Positions 17,777 through 26,386 of a stretch of 64,000 nucleotides of DNA are shown in pieces. Positions within the stretch are counted from its first letter, which is position 1, and every line of letters begins with the position of its first letter. A program made the position numbers and the translations under genes. Below the pieces are notes generated by a model. It was given only the letters and a program-made list of their open reading frames with translations, ran no database searches and had not been told where the DNA came from. This DNA is from Hyphomonas sp. (lineage in GTDB: Bacteria > Pseudomonadota > Alphaproteobacteria > Caulobacterales > Hyphomonadaceae), in the NCBI RefSeq assembly GCF_016125515.1, contig NZ_WGLO01000009.1:62001-126000 (forward strand), given 5' to 3'.

Positions 17777-17995
17777 ATGGCGGATGACGACGCGGCAAAC
17801 GCGGCAGGCCTGCCGGCCGAAGAGGCGGCCCGCCGGGCGGCACTGCCGGAAGCCGCACGCCGCGCGCTGGAAGAGGCCGACGCCCGCAAACGGGCCGAAC
17901 TTGCGCTGCCGATAGACGAAAAAGGCGGCCCGAGGGGCGTCGAGCCCACACGCTACGGCGACTGGGAGCGCAAGGGCATTACGTACGACTTTTAG
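17777..17995 (+). CDS. DUF1674 protein, SDHAF4-like
   Basis: 72 residues. The C terminus carries the DUF1674 signature, a Gly-Pro segment then [17 protein letters not shown]. The N-terminal half is an Ala/Glu/Arg-rich helix. The eukaryotic homologue SDHAF4 assists succinate dehydrogenase flavoprotein assembly; a matching bacterial role is inference. ATG 17777 follows AGGAAG; an in-frame ATG at 17744 would add eleven basic residues. Its place opposite htpX and rsmB is seen in related alphaproteobacteria. Confidence 0.85.
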   Translation: MADDDAANAAGLPAEEAARRAALPEAARRALEEADARKRAELALPIDEKGGPRGVEPTRYGDWERKGITYDF

Positions 17996-18008
17996 AGGCT
18001 GCGAAGAG

Positions 18009-19034
18009 CTAGACGGCCTTATGTTCGATGAGGCTTTTGGCGCCCGAGATGATGGCTTCTTCGGCGCTGCGACAGGTCCAGCCGAGGACGCGTTTGGCCT
18101 TTTCGCTGGAGACATTGCGTTCGCGGTTCAGTTCCGGGATGACCTGCTTCACGGCGGGGTTGATGTTGGCCATCAGTTTCAGCATCCAGCCCGGCAGCTC
18201 GCCCTTCGGCAGTTTCTTCTCGTAGGCGGGCGGCAGCTGGCCGCGCAGCGTGTCGGCGACCTGCGAGAACCACATGAACTTGTCGCAGACGAGGAAGCGC
18301 TCGCCGGCCGCGGCAGGGTTGGTCATCGCAAGCACATGGGCTGAGGCAACGTCGCGGACATCCACAATGCCGAAGCCAACGCGCGGTGTGCCGGGCAGCT
18401 TGCCGGAGAGCAGCTGGGTGAGGATCTCGACCGAGGCGGAGAAGTCACCGCTCATCACTGGGCCGAGCACGGCGGCGGGGTTGATGGTGACCAGCTCAAG
18501 GCCTTTGCCTTCGTCGTTGACATAGGCCCAGGCGGCGCGCTCCGCGATGGTCTTGGAGCGCGTATAGGCGGTGTTGTCCTTGAGGTTGCCCGAGTCCGAC
18601 CAGTGTTCCTCGGTCAGCAGTTTGGGGCGTTTGTCACCCCAGCCATAAGCGACGGCGGCCATCGAGGAGGTCATCACGACGCGCTTCACGCCGGCAGCTT
18701 TCGCGGCCTTCAGGACGCGCAGGGCGCCGTCATGCGCCGGAACGATCAGATCGTCGGGATCCTTCGGCAGGTTGGCCGGAATGGGGGAGGCGATGTGCTG
18801 GACAAAATCCATGCCCTCGCAGGCTTCGGCCCATCCGGCATCGCTTGAGAGGTCCGCCGCGCGGATGGAGACGCGGATGTCGTGGCCGGCATAGGCGCTC
18901 AAGGTCTTGTTGAGGGCGTTGGCCTTGGTGGCGGAACGCGCCGTTCCAGTCACCTCATGGCCGGCCTCCACCAGCTGATGTATGACATGGCCGGCGATGA
19001 AGCCGGTCGCGCCGGTGACGAGAACTTTGGCCAT
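18009..19034 (-). CDS. Extended SDR reductase, dihydroflavonol-4-reductase-like
   Basis: 341 residues. The NAD(P)-binding TGATGFIAGHV at ~8-18 and the active-site YTRSKTIAE with Ser/Thr upstream (VVMTSSMAAVAYG) define an extended short-chain dehydrogenase of the aldehyde or dihydroflavonol reductase type. The likely substrate is an aldehyde or ketone; which one is unknown. ATG 19034 lies six bases behind GGAGG. A strong dyad 24 bases upstream suggests control by a TetR-type repressor not encoded next door. Confidence 0.85.
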   Translation of the reverse strand: MAKVLVTGATGFIAGHVIHQLVEAGHEVTGTARSATKANALNKTLSAYAGHDIRVSIRAADLSSDAGWAEACEGMDFVQHIASPIPANLPKDPDDLIVPAHDGALRVLKAAKAAGVKRVVMTSSMAAVAYGWGDKRPKLLTEEHWSDSGNLKDNTAYTRSKTIAERAAWAYVNDEGKGLELVTINPAAVLGPVMSGDFSASVEILTQLLSGKLPGTPRVGFGIVDVRDVASAHVLAMTNPAAAGERFLVCDKFMWFSQVADTLRGQLPPAYEKKLPKGELPGWMLKLMANINPAVKQVIPELNRERNVSSEKAKRVLGWTCRSAEEAIISGAKSLIEHKAV

Positions 19035-19057
19035 TGTAACCCTCCCCGAGTTTCGTA

Positions 19058-19082
19058 AACAATAAACGATTTGTTTGTTGTT
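19058..19082. promoter_or_regulatory. Dyad operator upstream of the 19034 reductase
   Basis: Ten-base arms AACAATAAAC (19058-19067) and GTTTGTTGTT (19073-19082) pair with one mismatch across a 5-base spacer. The match extends outward by GT/AC. It lies 24-48 bases before the start codon, where a repressor would block transcription. The size and AT-rich character suit a TetR-family operator (inference). Confidence 0.6.
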
Positions 19083-19135
19083 CACAAGCGGAAAGGGCCT
19101 GCCATGTTCTGGCCCCTGGCGACGCCTTTCCCGTA

Positions 19136-20095
19136 TCAGATCTTCGGGGGCTGGGGCGGTTTCACGCGGTTCAGGACGTGCTCGCGCCAGGTGATGTAGA
19201 GTGTCGAGACGACGATGATGCCGGCGCCGGCCCAGACGAAGATGCCGGGCAGGGCGCGGATCATGAACCAGTCAGCCGTCGCGCCCATCGGCAGGCGCAG
19301 ATAGTCCATCGGCGACAGGAAGGACGCATCGCCGACCGACATGCCCTTGATGAAACAAAACTGCGCGACGACCCCGAAGAAGGCCATGCCGGCGATCTGA
19401 ATCCATTCCCCGCTGCTGGGCACGGCCCAGACCGCGAGGGCGGCGGGCAGGATGAAGATCGAGGAAAGGAGGTTTGCCCAGATCAGCAAGGCGAGGGGCT
19501 GGTGCACGCCGGTCAGCGATTTCACCAGTACGATGGTGAAGGCAAAGCAGAGCGAGGAGAGGATGGCGAAGACGCTGCCCGCATTGAAGTGCGCGCCGCC
19601 CTCCTGGCCGATCAGGGCGGGCAGGAGGGTCATCACCAGCACGCCGATGAAGCCGACGATCACCGCGGTGGAGCGGTGAACGCCCACCTTCTCGTGCAGC
19701 AGGAACATGGCGAGCAGCGTGACGAACAGGGGGCGGGTGAAACTGAGGGCGTTGAACTCGGCCAGCGGCAGGCCGAATTTGGGCCAGATGGCGATCAGGC
19801 CGAACACGAAACCCGCCGAGCCGATCAGGCTGCGGGTGACCAGAGCGCCGAACCGGGCGGTGTGGATGCGGACATGCAGGAACCAGATCAGCGGCGCGGC
19901 GAAGAGGAAAGCCAGGAAACTGCGCCAGAAGGCCAGGAAGACCGGGTGGATATCAGCCGTGATCTCCTTGGCGAGGGCGAGGTGCAGCGTGTAGCCAACC
20001 CCGGACAGGATCATCCACAGCGCGCCCTGAAGATTGCCCGACAGCGGCCGGCGCCGTATTGATGGGTCTGCCAAGGGGGGCCGGTTGCTGCTCAT
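19136..20095 (-). CDS. DMT-superfamily (EamA) transporter
   Basis: 319 residues, about ten hydrophobic helices in two EamA repeats (first ~25-155, second ~175-305). Such proteins export metabolites or drugs; the substrate is not predictable. ATG 20095 is the most downstream sensible start, and an ATG at 20119 is also in frame. The start codon overlaps that of the divergent plus-strand gene, so one of the two starts may be wrong or the promoters lie inside the opposing gene. Confidence 0.85.
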   Translation of the reverse strand: MSSNRPPLADPSIRRRPLSGNLQGALWMILSGVGYTLHLALAKEITADIHPVFLAFWRSFLAFLFAAPLIWFLHVRIHTARFGALVTRSLIGSAGFVFGLIAIWPKFGLPLAEFNALSFTRPLFVTLLAMFLLHEKVGVHRSTAVIVGFIGVLVMTLLPALIGQEGGAHFNAGSVFAILSSLCFAFTIVLVKSLTGVHQPLALLIWANLLSSIFILPAALAVWAVPSSGEWIQIAGMAFFGVVAQFCFIKGMSVGDASFLSPMDYLRLPMGATADWFMIRALPGIFVWAGAGIIVVSTLYITWREHVLNRVKPPQPPKI

Positions 20096-20375
20096 GCCTG
20101 ATTTTTCACCTGATGACATCGACGAAATCGACCGACTGTGGCGCAGCCTGCCGCCGAGCCATATGTGGACCGGATGGGCAGCGGCCGGCGAGCGGCCCGA
20201 GATTGTCTGGATATTCCGTACACTGACGCACTGGCGGCGTTTCCCTCTCACCCGGACCGAGGCAGGCTACGCCCTCAGTGATGACCGCGGCAACCTGTTT
20301 CGGGAAGCCGGGTCGCTCGGCGAACTGTTGCTCGCGGTCGAAGCCGTGCCGCGCCGGGCTGCCGATCAGCCCTGA
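20094..20375 (+). CDS. Small protein of unknown function
   Basis: 93 residues, acidic N terminus (DDIDEIDRLW), two Trp-rich stretches and no membrane segment. It reads as genuine coding (balanced residues, hydrophobic core) but I do not recognise it. ATG 20094 overlaps the divergent transporter start within one CATG. A TTG at 20085, closely preceded by AAGGGGGG, is an alternative start. The end overlaps the convergent SDR gene by ten bases. Confidence 0.65.
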   Translation: MPDFSPDDIDEIDRLWRSLPPSHMWTGWAAAGERPEIVWIFRTLTHWRRFPLTRTEAGYALSDDRGNLFREAGSLGELLLAVEAVPRRAADQP

Positions 20376-21247
20376 CCGGCGGCCTGCGCGAGGCGCATCT
20401 GTTCAGCCTGTTCGGGTGTGATGCCCAGCGAATCGAGCAGGGGGCTGGCAGCCGTTTCGTCCCAGCTGTGACGCGGGCCCACCATCATGCCGCCATCGAC
20501 GAGGAATTCGCCGCCGGTGATGAAGCCGGCCGCATCCGAAGCGAGGAAGGCGGCCATTTCAGCGATGTCGGCCCCTTTGCCGACGCGGCCGATGGGCTGC
20601 ATCTTGCCGCCGGCCTGGGACAGCAATTCAGCCATCTGGTCGGCCTGTTCGCGGGGCAGTCCCAGCGAGGCGCCGAAGATCGAGGTGGCGATGAAACCCG
20701 GCAGGATCGCATTGACGCGGATCTTGTATTTCGAGAGTTCGGCCGCGGCGAGTTTGGAGAAGTGCGCAACGCCCTTCTTGGCGACCGAATAGGTGATCGG
20801 CGCATAGCCGGCCGTGACGGCGCTGATGGAAGACGTGTTGATGATCGCGCCGCCTTTTTCCTTCATGTGCGGAATGGCGAACTTCGTACCGGCGAAGACC
20901 TGCTTCAGGAGCAGGTTCATCGTGTGGTCGTAGCCGTCGAGGTCCAGTTCTTCCACCGTGGTGGGCGTGCCGCCATGGCCGGCATTGTTCCAGACGATGT
21001 CGAGCGATCCGAAATATTTCGGGCCGGCGGCCATGATGGCTTCCAGTTCGGTCATGTTGGTTACATCGCAATGGACATAGCGCAGCTTGTCCGGGCCGAA
21101 GCGCGTTTCCAGCGCCTTGCCCTTTTCGTCCTGGATGTCTCCGGCGATGACTTTCGCGCCGGCGGCAATGAACACTTCAACGCCGGCGAGGCCGATGCCG
21201 CTTGCGGCGCCGGTGATCACGGCCACCTTCCCTTTGAGATCTGCCAT
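20366..21247 (-). CDS. Classical SDR oxidoreductase
   Basis: 293 residues. NAD(P) motif TGAASGIGLAG (~12-22), WNNAGHGG, catalytic Ser in INTSSISAV and YxxxK in ITYSVAKKG mark a classical short-chain dehydrogenase. A C-terminal extension of ~25 residues (SLGITPEQAEQMRLAQ) goes beyond the usual end at VDGGMMVG. ATG 21247 is five bases behind GGAGG. The substrate is unknown. Confidence 0.88.
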   Translation of the reverse strand: MADLKGKVAVITGAASGIGLAGVEVFIAAGAKVIAGDIQDEKGKALETRFGPDKLRYVHCDVTNMTELEAIMAAGPKYFGSLDIVWNNAGHGGTPTTVEELDLDGYDHTMNLLLKQVFAGTKFAIPHMKEKGGAIINTSSISAVTAGYAPITYSVAKKGVAHFSKLAAAELSKYKIRVNAILPGFIATSIFGASLGLPREQADQMAELLSQAGGKMQPIGRVGKGADIAEMAAFLASDAAGFITGGEFLVDGGMMVGPRHSWDETAASPLLDSLGITPEQAEQMRLAQAAGQG

Positions 21248-21552
21248 CTGATCCTCCCGATTTTGTGGCTTGCTCCGGGTCGACATGCGCCGCCTTTCCG
21301 CGAGGGGCGTCAAGAGCGAAGTTGACGGGGGCGTCAGGATGCTTGTGGTACGAATGGGAGCGGATCGCGAGCGTTCAGATGCTTCGTGCGCGCCAGTTCC
21401 AGGCGACACTGGAGGTCAATCTGGACGCTCTGGGCGCGGCGAAACCCCGATGAAGCCGGCGCCGGAATTCGCCTGAGGAGCGCCGTGCTAATGAAATGGA
21501 AGAGAAGGGGGGGTATAAGGGGCCCAGCGCCAGAAGGCCCTGAGGATTTCGC
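21248..21552. other. Intergenic region without a recognisable gene
   Basis: About 300 bases lie between the divergent SDR and DUF389 genes. Short overlapping frames exist on both strands but none looks like protein. A purine-rich run (GAAGAGAAGGGGGGG, ~21501-21515) lies ~40 bases before the DUF389 start. The promoters of both genes must be here. Confidence 0.5.
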
Positions 21553-23178
21553 ATGACTGAAGAGACACGCAAGCTGTCTGACTGGACGGCTGCCGCGCGA
21601 AAGCGGATCAAAGCTTTCCTGTACCTGCTCGCCCGCAAGACGAGCCATGAAGAAGTAATCGAACAGGTCCGCGCGGATGGGCAATTGTCCGGCCGCTACA
21701 TCTTCATGGCGGTGATGTCCTGCGGCATCGCAATCCTCGGCCTGCTTCTGTCCTCGCCGGCGGTAGTGATCGGCGCGATGTTGATCTCGCCCCTGATGGG
21801 CCCGATCATGCTGATGGGCTTTTCGCTGACGATCCTGGATATCCCGGCGATGCGCCGCGCGTTTATCTCGATGGGCTGCGGCGTGCTGGCGGCGCTGACG
21901 ATTTCGTTCCTGATCGTGAAGCTTTCGCCGCTGACGGAAGTGACGCCGGAAATCCTCGCGCGCACGCGGCCAAACCTGTTTGACCTCCTGGTGGCGATCT
22001 TCTCTGGCCTTGCGGGCGGCTATGCCGTGATCCAGCGACAGGGCGCGACGATCGTCGGCGTGGCGATCGCCACGGCACTGATGCCGCCGCTCGCCGTGAC
22101 CGGCTTTGGCCTCGCGGTCGGCTCGATGGCGATCGCGGGCGGATCGTTCTTTCTGTTCATGACAAACCTTCTGGCCATCGCCCTGTCGGTGACCGTGCTG
22201 TCCAAGATCTATGGTTTCGGCACCGCGCACGGCACGCATGACCAACCTTGGCAGACCGTGCTGATCGTGGGCGTGTTCGTGGCATTGTCGATCCCGCTCG
22301 GCCTTGCCCTGCGCGACATCGCCTACGAGACGCGGGCGATCAATACGGTGAAGTCGACGCTGCTTGTGCCATTCGAAGGTCAGGAAGCGCGCATCTCGGA
22401 TGTCGGCATTGTGGTGCCACGCAAGGGCGATATCCGCGTAGCCGCCACCATCCTGACGCATGAGCGTGTACCGGATGCCGAAGCAACCTTGTCCAAGGAC
22501 CTGTCGAACTATCTCGGCCGGCCAGTTTCCGTCAGCCTTGCACAGGTGCTGATCGATGAGAACAAAGGTCAGGATGCGGAAGATTATCTGCGCATGGCGG
22601 ACGCCTCGCTGGCGGCGCCGCTGCGCGCGAAGATCCACGAGCTGGAAGCCATCGGTGCCAGGCAGGCGACCGCGTCGGACCTTCGGCGCGCCATTCCGTT
22701 TCCGGTGACGGCGGCCGACATCGACCCCGAGGCGATGACCGCAAAGCTGATCGCTGCGCCCGGCGCCGGCATCGCAATTTCCGGTTATCGTAGCATGGAG
22801 GCGACCCTCGCCGCGAATTTCCCCGACTGGAAGATCGAAGTCGTGCCGCCGGAGGGCGACCTGCCGCGCATCGCCTTCGAAGAGGGTTCAGACAAGATCG
22901 CACCGGAAGGCGAGGCCGCTGTGTCGGATTGTATCTGGGCGCTGCAGCGCTGGAAGTCCGGCGCAGCAGAGGCCGTGGGGCATGCGTCCAGTAATGGCGA
23001 CCAACGCTTCAATCGCACGCTGGCCGAGCGGCGCGGCGCAGCGATCGCCGCGCGGTTGAAGGCGGCCGGGTTCACCGTGACGGCGTCATCTGATTATCGG
23101 GGCACACGCCAGACGGCCGACGAACGCCGTCTGGGCCTTGAGCACTTCCAGACCGGTCTGGTGCGCCCTGAAAGCTGA
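21553..23178 (+). CDS. DUF389 membrane protein with OmpA-like C-terminal domain
   Basis: 541 residues. The N-terminal ~235 residues form the DUF389 membrane domain: six or so helices with the hallmark SSPAVVIGAMLISPLMGPI and GATIVGVAIATALMPPLAVTG. A middle soluble region (~260-420) follows. The last ~110 residues (IAFEEGSDKIAPEGEAAV…GHASSNGDQRFNRTLAERRGAAIAARLKAAGF) have the strand-helix pattern and the N-x-LAERRA string of OmpA-like peptidoglycan-binding domains. DUF389 function is unknown. The OmpA-like part suggests attachment to the cell wall if it faces the periplasm. Confidence 0.88.
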   Translation: MTEETRKLSDWTAAARKRIKAFLYLLARKTSHEEVIEQVRADGQLSGRYIFMAVMSCGIAILGLLLSSPAVVIGAMLISPLMGPIMLMGFSLTILDIPAMRRAFISMGCGVLAALTISFLIVKLSPLTEVTPEILARTRPNLFDLLVAIFSGLAGGYAVIQRQGATIVGVAIATALMPPLAVTGFGLAVGSMAIAGGSFFLFMTNLLAIALSVTVLSKIYGFGTAHGTHDQPWQTVLIVGVFVALSIPLGLALRDIAYETRAINTVKSTLLVPFEGQEARISDVGIVVPRKGDIRVAATILTHERVPDAEATLSKDLSNYLGRPVSVSLAQVLIDENKGQDAEDYLRMADASLAAPLRAKIHELEAIGARQATASDLRRAIPFPVTAADIDPEAMTAKLIAAPGAGIAISGYRSMEATLAANFPDWKIEVVPPEGDLPRIAFEEGSDKIAPEGEAAVSDCIWALQRWKSGAAEAVGHASSNGDQRFNRTLAERRGAAIAARLKAAGFTVTASSDYRGTRQTADERRLGLEHFQTGLVRPES

Positions 23179-24060
23179 TCAGAGCCGGTTCAGCTTGAAC
23201 CGCGAGATGAAGATGCGGTCGAGGATGCGCTTTGGTAGCAGCGTTGGGATGGTGAAGTTCGTCAACTTGTCCGGCACCGGCGCATAGCGCGCCTTGGGCT
23301 TGGGATCGGTCAGCGCCTGCTCGATCACGGCGGCAATCTGTTCCGGAAGCAGTCCGGTGCGGCCGCCGCCCAGCATCGTCTTTTCAAAAATCTCCAGCGA
23401 GTCCGCCCAGTCCGTGTTCGCATAGGGGCCGCCCGAATTGTCCGCTTCGGCCTTGTCCCAGATCGGTGTGCGCACGGATCCCGGGCCGACAGCCATGGCG
23501 TCTATGCCGTAGATGGCGAGCTCCCGGCGCAGTGTGTCGGTCATCGCTTCGTTGGCGTGCTTGGTCGCCGTGTAGGCGCCAAGGAAAGGCGCAGCGATCC
23601 GTCCGCCGACGGATGTGATGGTCACGATCCGGCCCGGCGCGCCCTCGCGTGCGGGGTCCGATCCGAGCAGGGGAAGGGCGGCCTGCGTCATGCGCAACAT
23701 GCCGAACACGTTGACGGCGAAATGCGCTTCGAAATCCTTGAGGGGCTGCAGGCCCAGCGGACCCATCTTGGCAATGCCGGCATTGTTGAGGAGGCCAGTG
23801 AGGCGGCGCTTGCCGAGGGCCGCGCCAACCGCCGCGACCGCAGCATCCACCTGGTCCTGTTTGGTGACGTCAAAGATCAGAGGGCGAAGGTCGCCGGATG
23901 CGCCATCAACCAGCGCGGCGGCATCCTGGCCAGAGCGGACGCCGGCGAACACCGTCCAGCCTTTCGCGGCGAAATGATGGGCAGCGGCGCGTCCGATCCC
24001 GGTCGAAGCGCCGGTGATAAGGACAGAGCGGGCGAGGGCGGGGGCATTTGTCTCGGTCAT
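23179..24060 (-). CDS. Classical SDR oxidoreductase
   Basis: 293 residues. NAD(P) motif TGASTGIGRAA, LLNNAGIAKMGPL, catalytic Ser (ITSVGGRIAAP) and YTATKHA give an intact SDR active site. The wording around PGSVRTPIWDKAE resembles the retinol or 17-beta-hydroxysteroid dehydrogenase-like group. Its stop codon directly abuts that of the DUF389 gene on the other strand. The substrate is unknown. Confidence 0.88.
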   Translation of the reverse strand: MTETNAPALARSVLITGASTGIGRAAAHHFAAKGWTVFAGVRSGQDAAALVDGASGDLRPLIFDVTKQDQVDAAVAAVGAALGKRRLTGLLNNAGIAKMGPLGLQPLKDFEAHFAVNVFGMLRMTQAALPLLGSDPAREGAPGRIVTITSVGGRIAAPFLGAYTATKHANEAMTDTLRRELAIYGIDAMAVGPGSVRTPIWDKAEADNSGGPYANTDWADSLEIFEKTMLGGGRTGLLPEQIAAVIEQALTDPKPKARYAPVPDKLTNFTIPTLLPKRILDRIFISRFKLNRL

Positions 24061-24086
24061 GCGTCTTTATACGCTGAAATGGCCGA

Positions 24087-24578
24087 TCAGTTTTCTGTTT
24101 TCTTTCCGCCGCCCTGGATCACCGTAAGGCTGGGCTTTGCGCGGCGCAGGGCGGTGACATTCCCGGCGCCGGAAGAGCCGTTGGTCGGGACAAGGGCCGG
24201 GCGTGACTTGACCGGAGGCGGAGCCGGCTGCGGGGGCGGGGCAGAGTCCATTTCATGCTCGCGCGGTTGGCGCGGCGCAGGCCTTTTCTGGCCCATCGGC
24301 TTCTTCGTCTTGAAGCCCCGCGTTTCCTTGCCGCGGGCTTTCTTGTCGATCTGTTTCAGCTTCAGCTGCTGGAGGCCCGAGAGCGCTTCGCCTTCGGCGC
24401 CCTTCATCGGATCGGCGAAGGCCGAGCCGAACTTTTCGACACGCGCTTCCACTTCTTCAAGAAATGCGATTTCCCAATCCGTCAGCGGAGGGCCAAGGCC
24501 CTGTTCGGCAAGCGCAGCGGCCCGGCGCAGCTTTCGCAGCGCGGCGCGTTTCTTGCGCTCATCAACCTCCCTCGGCAT
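24087..24578 (-). CDS. Unknown basic protein with disordered C-terminal half
   Basis: 163 residues. The N-terminal ~50 are a charged helix ending in a plausible folded motif (LGPPLTDWEIAFLEEVEARVEKFGSAF). The rest is Lys/Pro-rich low complexity that ends in VIQGGGKK. No known domain is recognised. It lies 9 bases downstream of the DUF4269 gene and is probably in the same transcript as gapR. The charge pattern would suit nucleic-acid or ribosome contact, but that is only a guess. Confidence 0.75.
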   Translation of the reverse strand: MPREVDERKKRAALRKLRRAAALAEQGLGPPLTDWEIAFLEEVEARVEKFGSAFADPMKGAEGEALSGLQQLKLKQIDKKARGKETRGFKTKKPMGQKRPAPRQPREHEMDSAPPPQPAPPPVKSRPALVPTNGSSGAGNVTALRRAKPSLTVIQGGGKKTEN

Positions 24579-24587
24579 GCTGGCACT

Positions 24588-25124
24588 CTATGCTGATCCG
24601 CCGGAAAACTGCAATTGGGCGAGTGACGCATCATCGCGTGCAAACCAGTCGAGCAAAGTCGGGCGGACGGCCGTGTGCACACCGAAGGCCGCCGCAAAGG
24701 CGCCTTCGGTATCCGCGCCAAGCGCCTTGCGGGCGCGCACGAAGTGGCGCAGCGGCGCGCCGTGCAAGGCCAGCAGCCGGGCCTCGACCTGTGTAAATCT
24801 CCAGAACTCGTGCTCGAGGACCGGGGGCGCCCGGCCCCAGGCCTCGAATTTCAGGCCGTCCAGCCGGAAGCGGAGGATGCGCGAAGGCTTTCCGCCATAG
24901 GTTTCCTCGGTGAGCGCAAAGCCATCGAGGCTCTCGCCGGCGGCCCGCGCGGCCGCACGCGTCTCCTCGAGGCCGGGCAGGAAACTGCAGCACAGGTCGA
25001 CGTCAGGTGCTTCGTCGTGTACGTTCAGCGCCGTCGAGCCGACCCAGTGCGGGTCGAAGGCTGCGAGGCGCTGCATCAGGCCGGAAGTGTCGATCAGGCG
25101 GGCAATCTGCGCGCGTGACCGCAT
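24588..25124 (-). CDS. DUF4269-like nucleotidyltransferase-fold protein
   Basis: 178 residues. VGSTALNVHDEAPDVDLCC resembles the GS…DxDL core of minimal nucleotidyltransferases, and the downstream ILRFRLDGLKFEAWGRAPPVLEHEFWRF…EARLLALHG fits DUF4269. Catalytic activity is unproven. It sits 7 bases downstream of gapR. Confidence 0.7.
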   Translation of the reverse strand: MRSRAQIARLIDTSGLMQRLAAFDPHWVGSTALNVHDEAPDVDLCCSFLPGLEETRAAARAAGESLDGFALTEETYGGKPSRILRFRLDGLKFEAWGRAPPVLEHEFWRFTQVEARLLALHGAPLRHFVRARKALGADTEGAFAAAFGVHTAVRPTLLDWFARDDASLAQLQFSGGSA

Positions 25125-25131
25125 GGCGTAA

Positions 25132-25395
25132 TCATGCTTCGCCGAGGGCGATCAGATAGGTTTCGAGGATCATTTCCTGTTCCTCACGTTCGGCCCGCTC
25201 GATCTTCCGCAGGCGGATCACCTGGCGCAGGGCCTTGGTGTCGAAGCCGATGGCTTTTGCTTCGCCGTATACTTCCTTGATCTGCTCGGCGACTTCCTTC
25301 TTTTCCTCCTCCAGACGCTCGATCTTGGCGACGGTCTGGCGGAGTTTTTCCCGGGTGGTTTCGTCGATCTTGGTGATCTCGGCATTGTCGGCCAT
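25132..25395 (-). CDS. gapR: GapR (DUF2312), nucleoid-associated DNA-binding protein
   Basis: 87 residues, entirely helical and highly charged, with the family core [21 protein letters not shown] and [21 protein letters not shown]. In Caulobacter GapR binds overtwisted AT-rich DNA ahead of replication and helps type II topoisomerases. Length and sequence are typical. ATG 25395 lies behind AAGGAACCGCC. It heads a probable three-gene unit with the DUF4269 gene and the 24087 gene. Confidence 0.95.
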   Translation of the reverse strand: MADNAEITKIDETTREKLRQTVAKIERLEEEKKEVAEQIKEVYGEAKAIGFDTKALRQVIRLRKIERAEREEQEMILETYLIALGEA

Positions 25396-25435
25396 GGCGG
25401 TTCCTTTCCGGGATTTTCAGGCGAAGGGGAGCCTC

Positions 25436-26386
25436 TTAGCGGGTCTCGGCGGCGAGCGCCAGACGCCGTATGGCGTCCGCGACCGCTTCGCCTTCGCCGT
25501 GATGGGGCATGTGGCCTTCATGCGGAAGGATCACGAGATCGACGGTGACCTGTTGCTTCAATTGGCCGACGTGCAGATTCGGTGAGATGACGGTGTCCTG
25601 GCTGCCGGAGAAGACGACAATCGGCATGACGAGATCAGGATACCGGGCCGATTGCGCGGCCAGTTCCTCGCGCAGCGATGTCACGTCGCGCGCATTGGCG
25701 CGGAAGTTCGGCGGGCGGAACAGGAGGCCGATGGCGGAATTCTCGAAATAGCCGTCCGGGGCAGGGGCCGGATCGAATACGCTGCTGATGCCGCCGCGCA
25801 CCTGTGACGGTCCGACTAGGGGCAGCAGCTGGCTGAACGCGGTGCCCAGCAGGGGCGGGGCGGCCAGTGTGTTGTACCAGGCCGTGCCGCCGGAGCCCCA
25901 GTCATTCGTGACTGGTGCGAGCAGGACGAGGCCGGAGACAAGGTCTGGCCGGTCGAGGGCGAGGCGCAGCGCGACCGCGCCGCCGAAGGAGTGGCCGACA
26001 ATGACGGCCTTCTCGCCGGGCGCCAGCGCGTCCAGCACGCCGGCCATCTGGCGGGCCTGCGCGCCCAGCTGCTCGGCGCCGTCGAACCGGTCGGAATAGC
26101 CATGGCCGGGCCGGTCGGCCATCAGCACGCGCATTTCAGTCTCGAGGCGCGGCGCCAGGGTCCAGGTAAACTCCCGGGCATTGGCGCTGGCGCCGTGGAT
26201 CATCAGCACCGCCGGGCCGGTCTCGCCCTGACGGATTACGTGCACGTCGCGCCCATCGACCGGAACCATTGCGCCTTTGGCCGGGAAGCTGCGCTCGACC
26301 TTGGAGGTATAGGCCATACTCGTCACACACGCGCCCAGACCCAGCGCGGAGACCGTCGCAGCCATTGCCGTGATCATGCGTTTCAA
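25436..26386 (-). CDS. Alpha/beta hydrolase lipoprotein
   Basis: 316 residues. A signal peptide ends at a lipobox cysteine in ALGLGAC (~residue 20). The alpha/beta-hydrolase fold shows the HGASANAREF oxyanion loop, nucleophile GHSFGGAVAL, acid in VFSGSQDTVIS and His in LPHEGHMPHHGE, so the triad is complete. A TTG at 26386 gives a proper basic signal N terminus (MKRM); an ATG three codons on (26377) has better AGGAG spacing. The start overlaps the TPR gene stop. The substrate is unknown. Confidence 0.83.
   Translation of the reverse strand: MKRMITAMAATVSALGLGACVTSMAYTSKVERSFPAKGAMVPVDGRDVHVIRQGETGPAVLMIHGASANAREFTWTLAPRLETEMRVLMADRPGHGYSDRFDGAEQLGAQARQMAGVLDALAPGEKAVIVGHSFGGAVALRLALDRPDLVSGLVLLAPVTNDWGSGGTAWYNTLAAPPLLGTAFSQLLPLVGPSQVRGGISSVFDPAPAPDGYFENSAIGLLFRPPNFRANARDVTSLREELAAQSARYPDLVMPIVVFSGSQDTVISPNLHVGQLKQQVTVDLVILPHEGHMPHHGEGEAVADAIRRLALAAETR

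Noticed and set aside
21265-21476. Short plus-strand frames in the SDR/DUF389 gap
   Set aside because: No ribosome site, no family resemblance, and overlapping alternative frames of equal quality.
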